This document shows positions 33,611 through 44,214 of a stretch of 64,000 nucleotides of DNA, piece after piece. The number at the start of each line of letters is the position of its first letter. The first letter of the stretch is position 1. Below the pieces are notes generated by a model. It searched no databases. It saw only the letters and a program-made list of their open reading frames with translations, and was not told the DNA's origin. Both the position numbers and the translations under genes were made by a program. Source of the stretch: Planctomycetota bacterium (GTDB lineage Bacteria > Planctomycetota > UBA8742 > UBA2392). The stretch lies in the NCBI GenBank assembly GCA_019912315.1, contig JAIOJA010000054.1:1-64000 (forward strand). Reading direction: 5' to 3'.

Positions 33611-35590
33611 TCAGTCAATCACGATGATTGTCAGAAGGCTGCGATGGTTTGGGTCAGGCGTCGGCACCGGGTCCGTCAGCCCCGGCAGCAGCACCTTCGG
33701 CGGCGGCGGCGGTGTGTAGCCGCCTCCTCCACCACCACCCCAACCTCCGCCGCCTCCACCGCCGGAAGATGCGCGGAGCGGGCACAGGAATCGCCCGGCG
33801 CGGCGATAGTATTCGTAGCTGTCCACGGTCAGTTCGTGCACCGCAATCGCTACTTCGTCTCCCTTCAGCACTGCGTCGTAGCCGAACCAACCAACCATGC
33901 GCAGCCAATACCCGGGCGGCAGGGACGAATAAGGCGCTGGCGCGCCCGGCGTATAGCTCGCCGTCGTAATTGCATACGTCGTCGGCGCAGCTGCGGGCGT
34001 GAAGTCGTCCCAGTGAGCGTTATGCAACTCAAGTCCCCATTGGGTCGGCAGCAGATACAACATGTCCACCCGCTTATTGGCGCCAACCATGCGCGCATGC
34101 ACCGTCGGCATGAATGCGCCGCGCACCGGGATGGAATGCACCGTTGCAAACGTCTGCCCGGCGTCCGTGCTGTAGGCCAGGTGCGCGCCATCTGCCCGGT
34201 CCCAGGCAAAGAAAATCTCCATGCTGGCGCCCGTGCCGAGCAGAGAAACGTGCGGGTCGGCCGATGTCGGGGCCGTGCGTGTCGCGGAGTCGACGATCGT
34301 CGTCGCAAATGTCGATTGGCCCCAGAGACGCACAGCGCAACGGTAGTTTGCTTCCCACCAGGTGGGGCGGGCGCGGGTGTAGCCGTAGCCGACGACGAGG
34401 TCACCGCCCGTGCTGTACTCGGCGTGCATGAGCACTGGCGTGGCGTCGCCGTTCGCGTCGTACAGGATCTCCGGCGCGCTCCACGTGTAGTCGATCGGCG
34501 TGTTGTTTATGTCGAACGCCGTCGGCGTTGCTTCAACCAGCATTAACCGGGCCGTCTGCTGCGTCGAGTCGTTGCCCCAGTATATGCAGGCCAGCTGGTA
34601 GTCGGCGCTGATTGCCATCTGCACCAGGCGCAAACCCGCCTTCAGCCCGGTTTGCAGAACGTGCTGGATCGGGAAGGTCGCGCCGCGGTCCAGGCTGATG
34701 TCGGCGCGCACTTCGTTGTTGCCCGTGTAGACCACACCCAGCACGTTGCCCAATGCAGCGACTTCCTGGTCGCGCCAGTTGCCGGTGTCCTTGGATACGC
34801 TGGCGGCCTCGCCGCCTGTCACCATGCTGGTGGTAGCGTCCATCTGCAGCCAGCGCCGCATGCGCTGTCCGTACACCCCGGCGGTGTCGCCGTCGTAGGC
34901 GACGACGCTGTAGCGATCACCGGAAACGGCGATCGCCGGCAGCCCGAAGTACCAGGATTCACTGGAGTAAATCGTTGTGGAGGTCATGCCCGGGCGTTGC
35001 CCCGGAATTGTCAAGTTCGGCAGATTGATGTCGCTGACGTTGCCGATCCGGATGCGCAGGCCGATGTTCAGTGTGCCGCCACTCATGGGCGAGCTGATGA
35101 GCAGGACTTGCTCGGCGCTGACGCTTCCGCTGATGGTGATGCGGGAAAAGCCGTCCCCGGTAACGTCAAGCCTGGAGCCTTCATTCGACAGCCCGGACCC
35201 GTCAAGGCGTAAGCCGGAGGCGGCCATCGATTCCACACCCGCTGCCGGTTGCACGCCGTTGTCTGCCACGTGGCTGATGGAGAGGCGGGTCGTGCCCTGG
35301 TTATCCGCGCCGCGCGCAACGAGTGTGAAACTGAACTCAGTGGCTGCCGGGGTTTCGAGCTCATAGACGCGATCAAAGGCGCTGAGCCCGAACGCGGCGA
35401 CATTCACGGAGGCCGAGAGATTATCCACCGTCTCGGGATCGATCTCGGCCGAGCCGGCTGCAAGGACGACGTCCGTCGTCGTGAACTGAATCGTTCAGCG
35501 CTGAGGGGTCGGCGTATCAAATGTGCAGCCTGACATCAGGAGCGCTGAGGCCGCTAGGCAGATTGCAGCAGCGCGATTCAGGTTTCGCAT
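33611..35590 (-). CDS. Large surface lipoprotein with in-frame TGA at codon 32
   Basis: The reading frame starts at ATG 35590 with a lipoprotein signal (CLAASALLMSGC) and runs to 33611, broken once by TGA at 35495-35497. Both sides stay in the same frame, so the interruption is a single codon. The 600-residue body has repeats of beta-rich, BNR/sialidase-like character (for example DRGATFPIQHV and STDAGQTFATVHS), then a Gly-rich and Pro-rich tail (GGGGGGGW, YTPPPPPK). It is probably an exported surface protein. The TGA may be a nonsense change, a sequencing error, or readthrough; alternatively translation starts at GTG 35428 without a signal. Confidence 0.6.
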
Positions 35591-35739
35591 GGCTTCTCCC
35601 GTGCCGAGCCCGAGGTGGTTGAAGCCGTCATCCTACGCAAGGGAGAGGATACCCCACGGAATACGATCCGCCAATTCGCACAAGCGGAATAGTTGTGGGG
35701 GGCTTTGTATTACGCCCCGGGGTGGCCTGCCGTTGAAGA

Positions 35740-38700
35740 CTATTTGGCCGTGGCTGTCTTGCGGTTGGCCTTTGGCTTGGCCGGATTCTTTTGGGCTGAT
35801 GATTTCTTGGTGGCCGACTTCTTCTTGGCCGGCGTTTTCTTGGAACTCGACTTTTTCGCTGATGAACGGGACTTGCCGTTCCCCCCTGTCTTCCGGCCGG
35901 GGCTGGTTGCGCGTTTGTCAGGCATGCCAGTGAAGTAACGTTGCAGGAAGTGGCCGGTGTAGCTGCCTTTGGTCTTGGCTACTTCGGCTGGTGGGCCTTC
36001 GGCTACGATCTGGCCTCCGGCGTCTCCGCCCTCGGGGCCTAGATCGATCAGCCAGTCGGCGCATTTGATTACGTCCAGGTTGTGCTCGATGACGATGGCG
36101 GTGTTGCCCTTGCCGACCAGTCTTTGCAGCACGGTGATCAATCTTGCCACGTCGTGAAAGTGCAGCCCGGTGGTGGGCTCGTCGAGAATATAGAGCGTGT
36201 GCCCGGTATCGGGGCGTGCGAGCTCGGTAGCGAGTTTCACGCGCTGGGCCTCGCCGCCGCTGAGCGTGGTGCTGGGTTGCCCGAGGCGCACGTATCCGAG
36301 CCCGACATCCGCCAGCGTTTTGACGATCTTGTGGATCTTCTTGTGGTTCTCGAAGAACGCGCAGGCGTCCTCGATGGTCATGGCCAGCACGTCAGCGATG
36401 CTCTTGCCGCGATACTTCACATCCAGTGTCTCGCGGTTGTAGCGGCGTCCGTCGCAGGCCTCACAGGTGACGTGAATGTCGGGCAGGAAGTGCATCTCGA
36501 TCAGCTTGACGCCCTGGCCTTCACAGACTTCGCAGCGCCCGCCCGGCACGTTGAACGAAAAGCGCCCCGGCTTGTAGCCGCGCATCTTTGCTTCCGGGGC
36601 TTTCGTGAACAGATCACGCACGAGCCCGAAGACGTTTGTGTACGTCGCCGGGTTGCTGCGCGGTGTGCGCCCGATTGGCGACTGGTCAATCTCGATCACC
36701 TTGTCGATCTGTTTCAGCCCGGCGATCGACGCGTGCCTGCCCGGCTCCGCCAGCGCGTTGTGCAACTCTTTGGCCAGCGCGCGCGCCAGTATGTCCGTGA
36801 CCAGCGTGCTCTTGCCGCTGCCGCTGACGCCGGTGACGCACACCAGCCCGCCCAGCGGGATCGTCACGTCGATCTGCTTCAGATTATTCTCGGCGGCACC
36901 CTTGACGACGATCGCCTTGCTTTTGCTCAAGGCGCGCGTTTCTTCCGGTATCGGGATGTCCTTGCGCTTGGCCAGATAATCCGCCGTCAGGGTCTTCGAC
37001 TTTTTCAGCCCTTTGACATCGCCGGCATACTCCAGCTTGCCGCCGTGTGCGCCGGCGCCGGGGCCGAGGTCGACCACATAGTCGGCCGCAAGAATCGTGT
37101 CCTCGTCATGCTCAACGACGATCACCGTGTTGCCGATATCGCGGAGCTGCTTCAGCGTGCCGAGCAGCAGGTCGTTGTCGCGCTGGTGCAGCCCGATGGA
37201 TGGCTCGTCAAGCACGTAGGCCACGCCGACCAGTCCGCTGCCAACCTGCGTCGCCAGGCGAATGCGCTGGGCCTCGCCGCCGCTGAGAGTGCCCGACTTG
37301 CGGTCCAGGGTCAGGTAGCCGATGCCGACGTCGACCATGAAGCCAAGGCGCGCGGAAATTTCGCGCACAACCTCGCGCGCGATGATCGCCCTTTCGCGCG
37401 ACAGCTTCATGTCCGTGATCCAGCCCCTGGCGTCTTTCACGTTCATGATGCTGATTTCGTGAATACGCTTGCCGCCCACCACCACGGCGCTCGCGAACGG
37501 GTTCAGGCGCGAGCCGCCGCAGGTCGGGCATTCCTTCTCGTGCATGAACTTCATGACCCACTGCTTCACGCTGTCGCTGTCGCTGCTCTCGAAGCGTTTC
37601 AGCATGTCCGGTATCACGCCCGGGAAGCCACCGCGCCCCCGCCAGCCCCACTTGCCGGCCGCCTTGGGCTCGCCGTTCAACACGAGTTGCTGGGCTGATT
37701 CAGGCAGGTCTTTCCAGGGCTTGTGAACGTTCACGCCCATGCGCTTGCAGTGTTTGCGCAGTGCGCGTTTGTACCAGCCGGCCTCGCCGGGGCGGTTCCA
37801 GCCGGCGACGGCGCCATCGTCGATGGATTTGCTCTTGTCCGGCACCAGCGAGTCTTCACTGAGCTCGGTGTGAATGCCGAGCCCGTGGCAAACTTTGCAC
37901 GCCCCCTGGGGCGCGTTGAAGCTGAACAGGCGCGGCTCTAGCTCGCCCATTTCGGCTTCCGGGTGATCCGGGCAGAACATTCTGGCGCTGAACGACTGGT
38001 CGGACCAGGCGACTTCGCCGACGACTTCGCCGTCCCCCTCTGCCTTTGTGACGACACACAGCCCGTCGGCGAGCTGCAGGGCGACTTCGACTGCTTCGTT
38101 CAGTCGCGAGCGCGCGTCGTGGTCAATCACGATCCGGTCGATCACCACGTCAATGTCGTACTTCTTGTGCTTGTCGTCGGTCTGGGTCTTGGGCCCGACT
38201 TCGATGACTTCGCCGTTCAGTCGGGCGCGCACGAAACCGTCGCGCATGACCTTGGCGAAGACGTCGCGATGCTCGCCTTTGCGGCCGCGCACAACCGGCG
38301 CCAGCACCATCAGCTTCGTGCCCGCGGGCCATTCCATCACCGTGTCGACGATCTGCTCGGCGCTCTGGCTGGTTACCTCACGGGCGCAGACCGGGCAGTG
38401 GGGGGTGCCGGCGCGGGCAAACAGCAGGCGCAGGTAGTCGTAGATCTCGGTGGTGGTCGCGACGGTGCTGCGCGGATTGCTGCCGGCCTGTCGCTGCTCG
38501 ATGGCGATGGTCGGCGGCAGACCTTCTATGGACTCGACCGACGGTTTCTGCATACGCCCCAGGAACTGGCGGGCGTAGGCCGACAGAGACTCGACGTAGC
38601 GGCGCTGCCCTTCGGCGTAAATCGTGTCAAAGGCAAGCGACGACTTGCCGCTGCCGCTGAGGCCGGTGACGACCACCAGCGCATCGCGTGGCATATCCAC

Positions 38701-38760
38701 GTCGATGTTTTTCAGGTTGTGTTCGCAAGCGCCGCGAACCGTGATGTGTGTAAGTGCCAT
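35740..38760 (-). CDS. uvrA: Excinuclease ABC subunit A with histone H1-like tail
   Basis: A 1006-residue UvrA. Walker A motifs are GLSGSGKSS (about residue 34) and [12 protein letters not shown] signatures are TLSGGEAQR (twice); zinc motifs include CPTCGGSR and CEVCEGQG...CEACDGRR. It scans DNA for bulky damage with UvrB. After the usual end (about residue 950, [13 protein letters not shown]) a tail of roughly 55 residues of Lys, Ala, Ser and Pro ([14 protein letters not shown]) follows, like eukaryotic H1 or AlgP tails, and should bind DNA loosely. ATG 38760 gives [17 protein letters not shown], the family start. Confidence 0.95.
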   Translation of the reverse strand: MALTHITVRGACEHNLKNIDVDMPRDALVVVTGLSGSGKSSLAFDTIYAEGQRRYVESLSAYARQFLGRMQKPSVESIEGLPPTIAIEQRQAGSNPRSTVATTTEIYDYLRLLFARAGTPHCPVCAREVTSQSAEQIVDTVMEWPAGTKLMVLAPVVRGRKGEHRDVFAKVMRDGFVRARLNGEVIEVGPKTQTDDKHKKYDIDVVIDRIVIDHDARSRLNEAVEVALQLADGLCVVTKAEGDGEVVGEVAWSDQSFSARMFCPDHPEAEMGELEPRLFSFNAPQGACKVCHGLGIHTELSEDSLVPDKSKSIDDGAVAGWNRPGEAGWYKRALRKHCKRMGVNVHKPWKDLPESAQQLVLNGEPKAAGKWGWRGRGGFPGVIPDMLKRFESSDSDSVKQWVMKFMHEKECPTCGGSRLNPFASAVVVGGKRIHEISIMNVKDARGWITDMKLSRERAIIAREVVREISARLGFMVDVGIGYLTLDRKSGTLSGGEAQRIRLATQVGSGLVGVAYVLDEPSIGLHQRDNDLLLGTLKQLRDIGNTVIVVEHDEDTILAADYVVDLGPGAGAHGGKLEYAGDVKGLKKSKTLTADYLAKRKDIPIPEETRALSKSKAIVVKGAAENNLKQIDVTIPLGGLVCVTGVSGSGKSTLVTDILARALAKELHNALAEPGRHASIAGLKQIDKVIEIDQSPIGRTPRSNPATYTNVFGLVRDLFTKAPEAKMRGYKPGRFSFNVPGGRCEVCEGQGVKLIEMHFLPDIHVTCEACDGRRYNRETLDVKYRGKSIADVLAMTIEDACAFFENHKKIHKIVKTLADVGLGYVRLGQPSTTLSGGEAQRVKLATELARPDTGHTLYILDEPTTGLHFHDVARLITVLQRLVGKGNTAIVIEHNLDVIKCADWLIDLGPEGGDAGGQIVAEGPPAEVAKTKGSYTGHFLQRYFTGMPDKRATSPGRKTGGNGKSRSSAKKSSSKKTPAKKKSATKKSSAQKNPAKPKANRKTATAK

Positions 38761-38852
38761 GGGCCTGCCCTGTGTTGACCAGGGGTTTTACCAGACCCCG
38801 CGACACACAACGAAGGGGCGGCGAAGTTTCATTCCGCCGCGTTCTCTGCGCC

Positions 38853-40220
38853 TCACGCTTCAGTCCCGGTATCGGCGCAGGCGACGCGCCAGGACTCTTC
38901 CAGCTCGGTCACTTCCTCGGGCGTCCCCATCTCCATCAGCGCCGCGCGGGCGGCGCGGTAGTCTTCCCTGGCTTCATCGACACGACCGGCGCGCAGCTTC
39001 TGGCCGGCTTGGAGGCCCCGGACCCAGCCCTCCATGTAGCGGTTGCGCTGCTGAGCGTACATCCGCCGGGCCTGTTCCAGTACCTGCAGTGACTCGGCAT
39101 ATCGCCCGAGCCTCGTGTACAGCACGCCCAGGTTGGCAAGCTGAAGCGCCTCCGACGTGCGGTTGCCGGTCTCACGGCAGCGCTCGAGCGCAAGCCGGAA
39201 CGTCGCCTCGGCCTCCTCCAGCCGGCCCGCGTCGCTTCTGACCTGTGCCAGGTTCCCCAGCATCAGCGCCTCGTACCTGCGGTTGCCGGTTTCTCGTGCC
39301 AGCGTGACGCACTGGGCCATTTGCTGCTCGGCCTCGGCAAACCGCCCTTCCCGTGCCGCCCTGGTGGCCCACTGCCCGCGCAGAGTGAGCTCGTATTCCC
39401 GGCGGCCGACGCGCACAGCCAGCTCCAGGGCTTCGCTTCGCGTCTGATCTGCTTCGGCGTGGCGTCCGGTCTGGCCGTACACGTCGGCCAGGTTGGTGAG
39501 CACCGCCGCTATCGGTTCGAGCTCGCCGAGCTGCCGGGCCAGTTCCAACGATTTGCGCAGGGCGTTCTCGGCCTGCACCAGGTCGCCCAGAGTCTCGGCG
39601 GCGTTGCCCAGAGCATTCCAGGCTGCAACCTGCTTCCGGCAGTCGTCGCCCCTGGCGCAGTACTCGATCGCCTTGCGGGCCAGGTCGAGGGCCTTCTGCG
39701 TTTCGCCTAGCTTGCGTGCCAGGATGGACAGCTCCAGCAGCACGTTACCCATGTGGGAGGGGTCGTTGGACTTTTCCGCCTCGTGCTGCGCGGCCTTCAG
39801 CAGCCGGGCGGCTTCTTCCATCCTGCCCTCCTGCTGCCGCTGCCTCGCTGCGTTGATGTATGCGCTGGCGCTTACGCCGGGCGGCGTGCCCTCCAGTTCA
39901 GCCAGCCGCTCGAACAGTTCCGCCACATGCGCCGCGTGGTAGTGGTCGCGCGCATAGGTGGCGGCGCGGGCCAGGTAGAAACGCTCTTTGTCGCGCAGGG
40001 CGGGGGCGTGCCGGCTGCCGCGCTGGGCGTGCTCGGCCATTTCCTCCGCGTAGGCGTCGTGGGCGCTGGGGCTGTCGTCCTGCGGGAAGTCCAGCACGGC
40101 CTCCAGGATGGAAAGCACCAGCCCGTGCAGCCGCGCGCGCTCGCCCGGGGGCTGCAACTCGTAGGCCGCGTCGCGCAATAGCGCGTGTCGAAACAGGTAA
40201 GCTACTTCGGCGTCAGGCAT
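38853..40220 (-). CDS. TPR-repeat protein with STAND/cyclase-type [12 protein letters not shown] start (copy A)
   Basis: A 455-residue all-helical protein made of about ten TPR-like repeats (for example [20 protein letters not shown] and [20 protein letters not shown]). It starts [23 protein letters not shown], a motif that in larger proteins follows an AAA/NB-ARC domain of adenylate cyclases and STAND regulators. No ATPase or cyclase domain is upstream, so it looks like a detached sensor part. It follows the paralogue at 40270 after 49 bp. Confidence 0.7.
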   Translation of the reverse strand: MPDAEVAYLFRHALLRDAAYELQPPGERARLHGLVLSILEAVLDFPQDDSPSAHDAYAEEMAEHAQRGSRHAPALRDKERFYLARAATYARDHYHAAHVAELFERLAELEGTPPGVSASAYINAARQRQQEGRMEEAARLLKAAQHEAEKSNDPSHMGNVLLELSILARKLGETQKALDLARKAIEYCARGDDCRKQVAAWNALGNAAETLGDLVQAENALRKSLELARQLGELEPIAAVLTNLADVYGQTGRHAEADQTRSEALELAVRVGRREYELTLRGQWATRAAREGRFAEAEQQMAQCVTLARETGNRRYEALMLGNLAQVRSDAGRLEEAEATFRLALERCRETGNRTSEALQLANLGVLYTRLGRYAESLQVLEQARRMYAQQRNRYMEGWVRGLQAGQKLRAGRVDEAREDYRAARAALMEMGTPEEVTELEESWRVACADTGTEA

Positions 40221-40269
40221 TCACGGAGTCTAGACTGCCGCTGAACCAAAGTCGCCGTTTCGCCGCAAC

Positions 40270-41352
40270 TCACTCCGGCATGGGCACGTAGAGTTCCTCG
40301 CACAGTTGTTGCAGCGATTGGCGCTGGTCTTTGAGTTCTTCCAGGTAGCCCCACTCTGTGAAGAGTGTCCGTGCCGTGCGCCACAACTCAACGGCTTCTT
40401 CGTGAAGACCTCGCTTGAGGCAGACGCATGCGCGCTCGTAGGAAAGCGCACCGATGTCACGGGCGATACCGGTTTCGCGGCCCATCTCAATTCCGTGGCG
40501 AAGTACCCGGTCAGCCTCATCAAGGCGCCCCTGCTTGTCGAGCACTCTCGCCTGCGTCGCATACACTGTCGGCAGGTACTGTTTGGCCCCGATTTGCTCA
40601 AGGATGGCGACCGCCTCTCCCACTAAACGCTCCGCCTCCTCCAGGCGATTACTCCTGAGCATCCTCGCGGCCAGGGTGCCCCTAAAATAGCCCTCTCCTG
40701 CCCGGTTGCCGGCTTTCGCATTCAGCGCGATCGCGCGCCGGAGGATGCGCTCCCCCTTGCGTGGGTCGTATTCGATCAGGTTCACGCCCATGTTCCCAAG
40801 CGCCAGCCCGGCCGGGAACCTGGCCCCAGCCCGCGCGGCGATTCGATAGGCCCTGCGGTTCAGTCGCACGGAACGCGCGCCGGACCGTGTGGCGGCCAGC
40901 AACGACAGCGCGCGGGATACCGCCCCTTGCTTGCCGGAGGATCGACCTGTGCGAAAGAGTCCGAGCGCGTGCTCGCGCGCCCTGACCTTGTCGTCGCGAA
41001 ACCGGATGTACGCGCCGAACAGGATCTGGCGTGCCGCCATCTCGTCGGCGTCGGTGCCAATTTCAACGAGTCTTTCAAGCATCTCGATCGTTGAGTGCTG
41101 GTCAAAGTTGTCATTGGCATACTGGGCGCCTTTGATTACGAACTCTCGCTCTAGCTCCTGGTCGCTGCCACCCAGCCTCAAGTGGCGTGCGATTTCCGCG
41201 GCGGCTGATTCCAGTGAGTCGGCGTGCAGATCGATCATTACTCGGGCCGCGATGCCGTGCAGCGACTCGCGGTCTGTAGGCAACTGCAACTCGTACGCGG
41301 CATCGCGCACCACCGCGTGGCGGAACACGTAGGTTTCCTCGGCGCTTGGCAT
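40270..41352 (-). CDS. TPR-repeat protein with STAND/cyclase-type FRHAVVRDAAYE start (copy B)
   Basis: A 360-residue helical-repeat protein, paralogous to the gene at 38853: both begin [24 protein letters not shown]. Repeats are shorter and more divergent (EEAERLVGEAVAIL, LDEADRVLRHGIEMG). Tandem copies of this detached regulator tail are unusual. It starts 12 bp after the stop of the GT-C membrane protein gene and is probably cotranscribed with it. Confidence 0.68.
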   Translation of the reverse strand: MPSAEETYVFRHAVVRDAAYELQLPTDRESLHGIAARVMIDLHADSLESAAAEIARHLRLGGSDQELEREFVIKGAQYANDNFDQHSTIEMLERLVEIGTDADEMAARQILFGAYIRFRDDKVRAREHALGLFRTGRSSGKQGAVSRALSLLAATRSGARSVRLNRRAYRIAARAGARFPAGLALGNMGVNLIEYDPRKGERILRRAIALNAKAGNRAGEGYFRGTLAARMLRSNRLEEAERLVGEAVAILEQIGAKQYLPTVYATQARVLDKQGRLDEADRVLRHGIEMGRETGIARDIGALSYERACVCLKRGLHEEAVELWRTARTLFTEWGYLEELKDQRQSLQQLCEELYVPMPE

Positions 41353-41364
41353 GTGCCCATCCTA

Positions 41365-43098
41365 TCAGGGCTTGGGCACGATTTCGTACAGCGCCCAGGA
41401 GTCATCCGCGGCGCGCGTGCACAGCTTCAGGCGCCCGCCGTGGGCTTCTTCGGAAAGTCGGTTGTAGAAAAACTCGCTGCTGCCGCGGTGCGCCAGTATG
41501 TAGTCCGCCCCGAAGTCGTCGCGAATCGTCGGCAGAAAGTCGCGCCGCTTGCCGCGCCGGATGTCGTACCAGGCTTCGTACTTTTCGGCGTCGTGCACCA
41601 GAAAGAACGTCGGGTCCAGCCCGACCAGATAGTCGCATTCGCTGGCAAAAAACATCAGTTCGGTGAAGTCGTCCCAGCGGTCGTGCCAGACCAGCTTGCC
41701 GTGCGCCTCTTCGTGCTTATGCAGCCAGATCGCCGCCTGCTCGATGTCGCCACGGTCCTGTACTCGATAGCTCAGCGCCGCCCCGATCCAGATACTGATG
41801 CCCGCGATTACCGCCACCACGGCGCCACTGATCGGCAGGGCGCGCGACACCACCGGGCGCTTGGCCATCCAGGCCTTCCAGGCCTCGGTTTGCAGCATGT
41901 GCGTCAACCACAGCCCGATCGCCAGCACCATGAACGGCGCCGCGTACTCCAGAAAGCGCCCGTTCAGCATATAGGCGCACAGCCACACCACGCCGATGGT
42001 CGCCGTCAGTATCGCCTCGCGGGTCGGACGCCAGCCAAGAACAGCCGCCATCAGCGGCAGGAACATCGGCGCGAAAAAGATCACCGGCGTGCCGAAGATC
42101 GCCGCAGGCCCGGCCGTCGGGTTCAACTCACGCCCCAGGTTGACCTCGACCGCGTTGCCGTAATCAGTTGGGTTGCCAAACAGGGCCGAGATGTTGTCGA
42201 TCACCGGCGCGACGCTGCCCTGGTGTGACAGGGCCAGCACCACCACGTTCTGTGTCCACCACAGTTGCACCAGCTCCAGGCTGTTCGGATGCAGCAAGCA
42301 GCCCAGGACGATGCCCCCGCCAATGCAGCCCGCCAGCGCCAGGTTGCGTTTCATGTCCGCGCGCCGGGTGCCGCCTTCGCGGGGACCGATGAACAACTCC
42401 ATGACCGCGCGCACCAGCAGCATCGCCAGCAGCAGATGGCTGGCCGTGTACGCCAGGGTGTAGACCGTCGCCAGCAGAAACAACCCCAGGCGCCGCCCCT
42501 GCGCCATCAGCAGCCAGCCGATCAAAGCGAGCGTCACGCTGACCAGGTAGCTGCGGCACAAGGATAGCCGAAACACCCAGTACGTGCCCCCGACGGCCAC
42601 CAGGCACAACGTGAACAGCCAGGCGTGTTTTACGCCGAATCTGCGCAGCACGGTAAAGAGCGCCAGAATCAGCAGGGTGCCCAGCACGGACGTGGCGAAC
42701 TTCGCCCCGGTGATCAGCCCCTGCGTGTCGTTCGCGTCGTCCGCAAAGTATGTGAACGGCACCAGGTACATATGAAACAGAAAGTCCTTGTCGCTGAAGC
42801 TATCGCTCCAGGTGCTGTAGCGCGTCCAGTGAAAGTTCTCGCCGGCGCCCGGAACCTCGCCCGTACGATACAGATAGCCCATCTTTATGTGGTAATAGCC
42901 GTCGGCGCCCGGTAGCCCGATGGAGGTGCTTCTGAGTTCCTTGCCGTCGGCGCCGTGCACCCAGCCGGGCACGAACTGATAGTGAAGGGTCGCCACCATG
43001 AACAGCAACGCCAGTGCGATCCCCTGAAACCAGGGATTCGCCCACCAGTTGGATGATGGCCTCGGTTCATCTTCGTTAACAGTGTCGGTGTCAGGCAT
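41365..43098 (-). CDS. GT-C fold membrane glycosyltransferase-like protein
   Basis: A 577-residue protein with about eleven membrane helices, then a soluble C-terminal domain (about residues 440-577). The first periplasmic loop contains LPGADGYYHIKMGYL, like the acidic metal motif of GT-C enzymes (STT3 DPWFNYR, PMT type). It probably transfers a sugar from a lipid carrier in the outer leaflet; the acceptor is unknown. Start ATG 43098 follows a short cytosolic, acidic N-terminus. It heads a minus-strand run with two TPR proteins. Confidence 0.65.
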   Translation of the reverse strand: MPDTDTVNEDEPRPSSNWWANPWFQGIALALLFMVATLHYQFVPGWVHGADGKELRSTSIGLPGADGYYHIKMGYLYRTGEVPGAGENFHWTRYSTWSDSFSDKDFLFHMYLVPFTYFADDANDTQGLITGAKFATSVLGTLLILALFTVLRRFGVKHAWLFTLCLVAVGGTYWVFRLSLCRSYLVSVTLALIGWLLMAQGRRLGLFLLATVYTLAYTASHLLLAMLLVRAVMELFIGPREGGTRRADMKRNLALAGCIGGGIVLGCLLHPNSLELVQLWWTQNVVVLALSHQGSVAPVIDNISALFGNPTDYGNAVEVNLGRELNPTAGPAAIFGTPVIFFAPMFLPLMAAVLGWRPTREAILTATIGVVWLCAYMLNGRFLEYAAPFMVLAIGLWLTHMLQTEAWKAWMAKRPVVSRALPISGAVVAVIAGISIWIGAALSYRVQDRGDIEQAAIWLHKHEEAHGKLVWHDRWDDFTELMFFASECDYLVGLDPTFFLVHDAEKYEAWYDIRRGKRRDFLPTIRDDFGADYILAHRGSSEFFYNRLSEEAHGGRLKLCTRAADDSWALYEIVPKP

Positions 43099-43105
43099 TT
43101 CAGGT

Positions 43106-43154
43106 TTCAGGTTACAGGACTCAGCATTCCGGCACCCGACCCCTGTACCCTGAA
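43106..43154. repeat. Empty palindromic element with CAGGTT heptamer arms
   Basis: TTCAGGTTACAGG (43106-43118) and CCTGTACCCTGAA (43142-43154) are 13-bp inverted repeats with one mismatch. The left arm continues a heptamer series (TTTCAGG repeated) into the start of the GT-C gene. Its build matches the arms of the S23 cassettes. Confidence 0.5.
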
Positions 43155-43308
43155 TCCGGTCGCGGCGGCGTTTGTGTCGGCGGACACAAGTACAAACATT
43201 ATCGGGCGTTATGTCCTTTGTAATGGGCTGTTTCGGTTGCTGAGGGGGTTTTGGCAAGCTAGTTTGATGTACAGGCAGCATTTTGGCTGCTTTTTGAAGG
43301 ATTAGGCA

Positions 43309-43653
43309 ATGAGCGATACCAGCCCTGATGTAGAAATCTCGATCGACGATTTCGCCAAGGTGGTATTGAAGACTGCCCGGGTTAAAGCGGCGGAGCCGCA
43401 CCCGGACGCCGACAAGCTGCTGGTGCTGACCGTTGAGGTCGGCCCCGAGGAGCGCACCATCTGCGCCGGCATACGGCAGTGGTGGCAGCCCGAGGAGCTT
43501 GTAGGCAAAAATATCATCATCGTGGCGAACCTCGCCCCGCGAAAGCTGCGCGGCGTTTTGAGCCAGGGGATGCTTCTGGCCGTCCAGGATGGCGACAATG
43601 TCGTCCCCCTGACGTCCATGAACCAGGTGCAGTCGGGGCTCAGGGTCAGTTAA
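43309..43653 (+). CDS. tRNA-binding OB-fold domain protein (MetRS-beta/EMAP-like)
   Basis: A 114-residue OB-fold of the MetG C-terminal/CsaA/Trbp111 group. It shows VVLKTARVKAAEPHPDADKLLVLTVEVG, ICAGIRQWWQPEELVGK, and VANLAPRKLRGVLSQGMLLA, the strand pattern that grips tRNA. It may work as a free tRNA-binding cofactor of methionyl-tRNA synthetase or as a chaperone-like protein. ATG 43309 follows AAGGA. Confidence 0.85.
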   Translation: MSDTSPDVEISIDDFAKVVLKTARVKAAEPHPDADKLLVLTVEVGPEERTICAGIRQWWQPEELVGKNIIIVANLAPRKLRGVLSQGMLLAVQDGDNVVPLTSMNQVQSGLRVS

Positions 43654-43692
43654 GCCCGTTGCACCTACAGGCCGCTTCGGCGGTCAAGACGT

Positions 43693-44211
43693 ATGGCTGG
43701 TCACATCGAAGCGGCGCGCACCAAGGAAGCGGTCTACGTCCGCGTGGCAGGTCTCGGCAACTTCAACAATGCCGGCCCCATGCGAGAGTACTGCGAGAAG
43801 GCATTTAACGACGGCATCCGCAACGTGATTGTTGACCTGGCGCAGTGTACCGGGCTGGACAGCACGTTCATGGGCACGCTGATGGGCTTTCTGGGCTATG
43901 GCGACGGGCGGCATTATTCGGTCACGGTGGTGAACGCGACGCCCTCAACCATGCGCGCCATGAGCAGCCTTGGTCTGCCCAAGATTCTGCATGTGAAGGA
44001 AGACCGTATCGACTTCCCGGACTGCAAGCTGACACGCCTGCGCGAGGGCTGGCAGGACAAGCGCCGGCGGACTCTGCTGATACGCGACGCGCACGTCGCC
44101 CTGATGCGTGCCGACCACGAAAACGAGGCGCGCTTCGGCCCGTTCGTCGAGGCGCTGGTGAAGGAAGCCCGCGAAGTCCTCGACTGTGACGAGCCCCCGC
44201 GCGATAAGTAG
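43693..44211 (+). CDS. STAS domain protein (anti-sigma factor antagonist type)
   Basis: A 172-residue protein. The first 110 residues form a STAS domain: VYVRVAGLGNFNNAG, IRNVIVDLAQCTGLDSTFMGTLMGF, where the Ser in LDST is the likely phosphorylation site. A C-terminal helical extension of about 60 residues is Arg-rich. It would regulate a partner kinase or anti-sigma factor; none is in the window. It starts 39 bp after the tRNA-binding gene and 3 bp before the next gene. Confidence 0.75.
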   Translation: MAGHIEAARTKEAVYVRVAGLGNFNNAGPMREYCEKAFNDGIRNVIVDLAQCTGLDSTFMGTLMGFLGYGDGRHYSVTVVNATPSTMRAMSSLGLPKILHVKEDRIDFPDCKLTRLREGWQDKRRRTLLIRDAHVALMRADHENEARFGPFVEALVKEAREVLDCDEPPRDK

Positions 44212-44214
44212 CGC

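Noticed and set aside
35495-35497. Selenocysteine as the reading of the lipoprotein TGA
   Set aside because: The codon follows a signal peptide and linker, not a redox or Cys motif, so there is no reason to expect Sec there. A nonsense change or base error is simpler.
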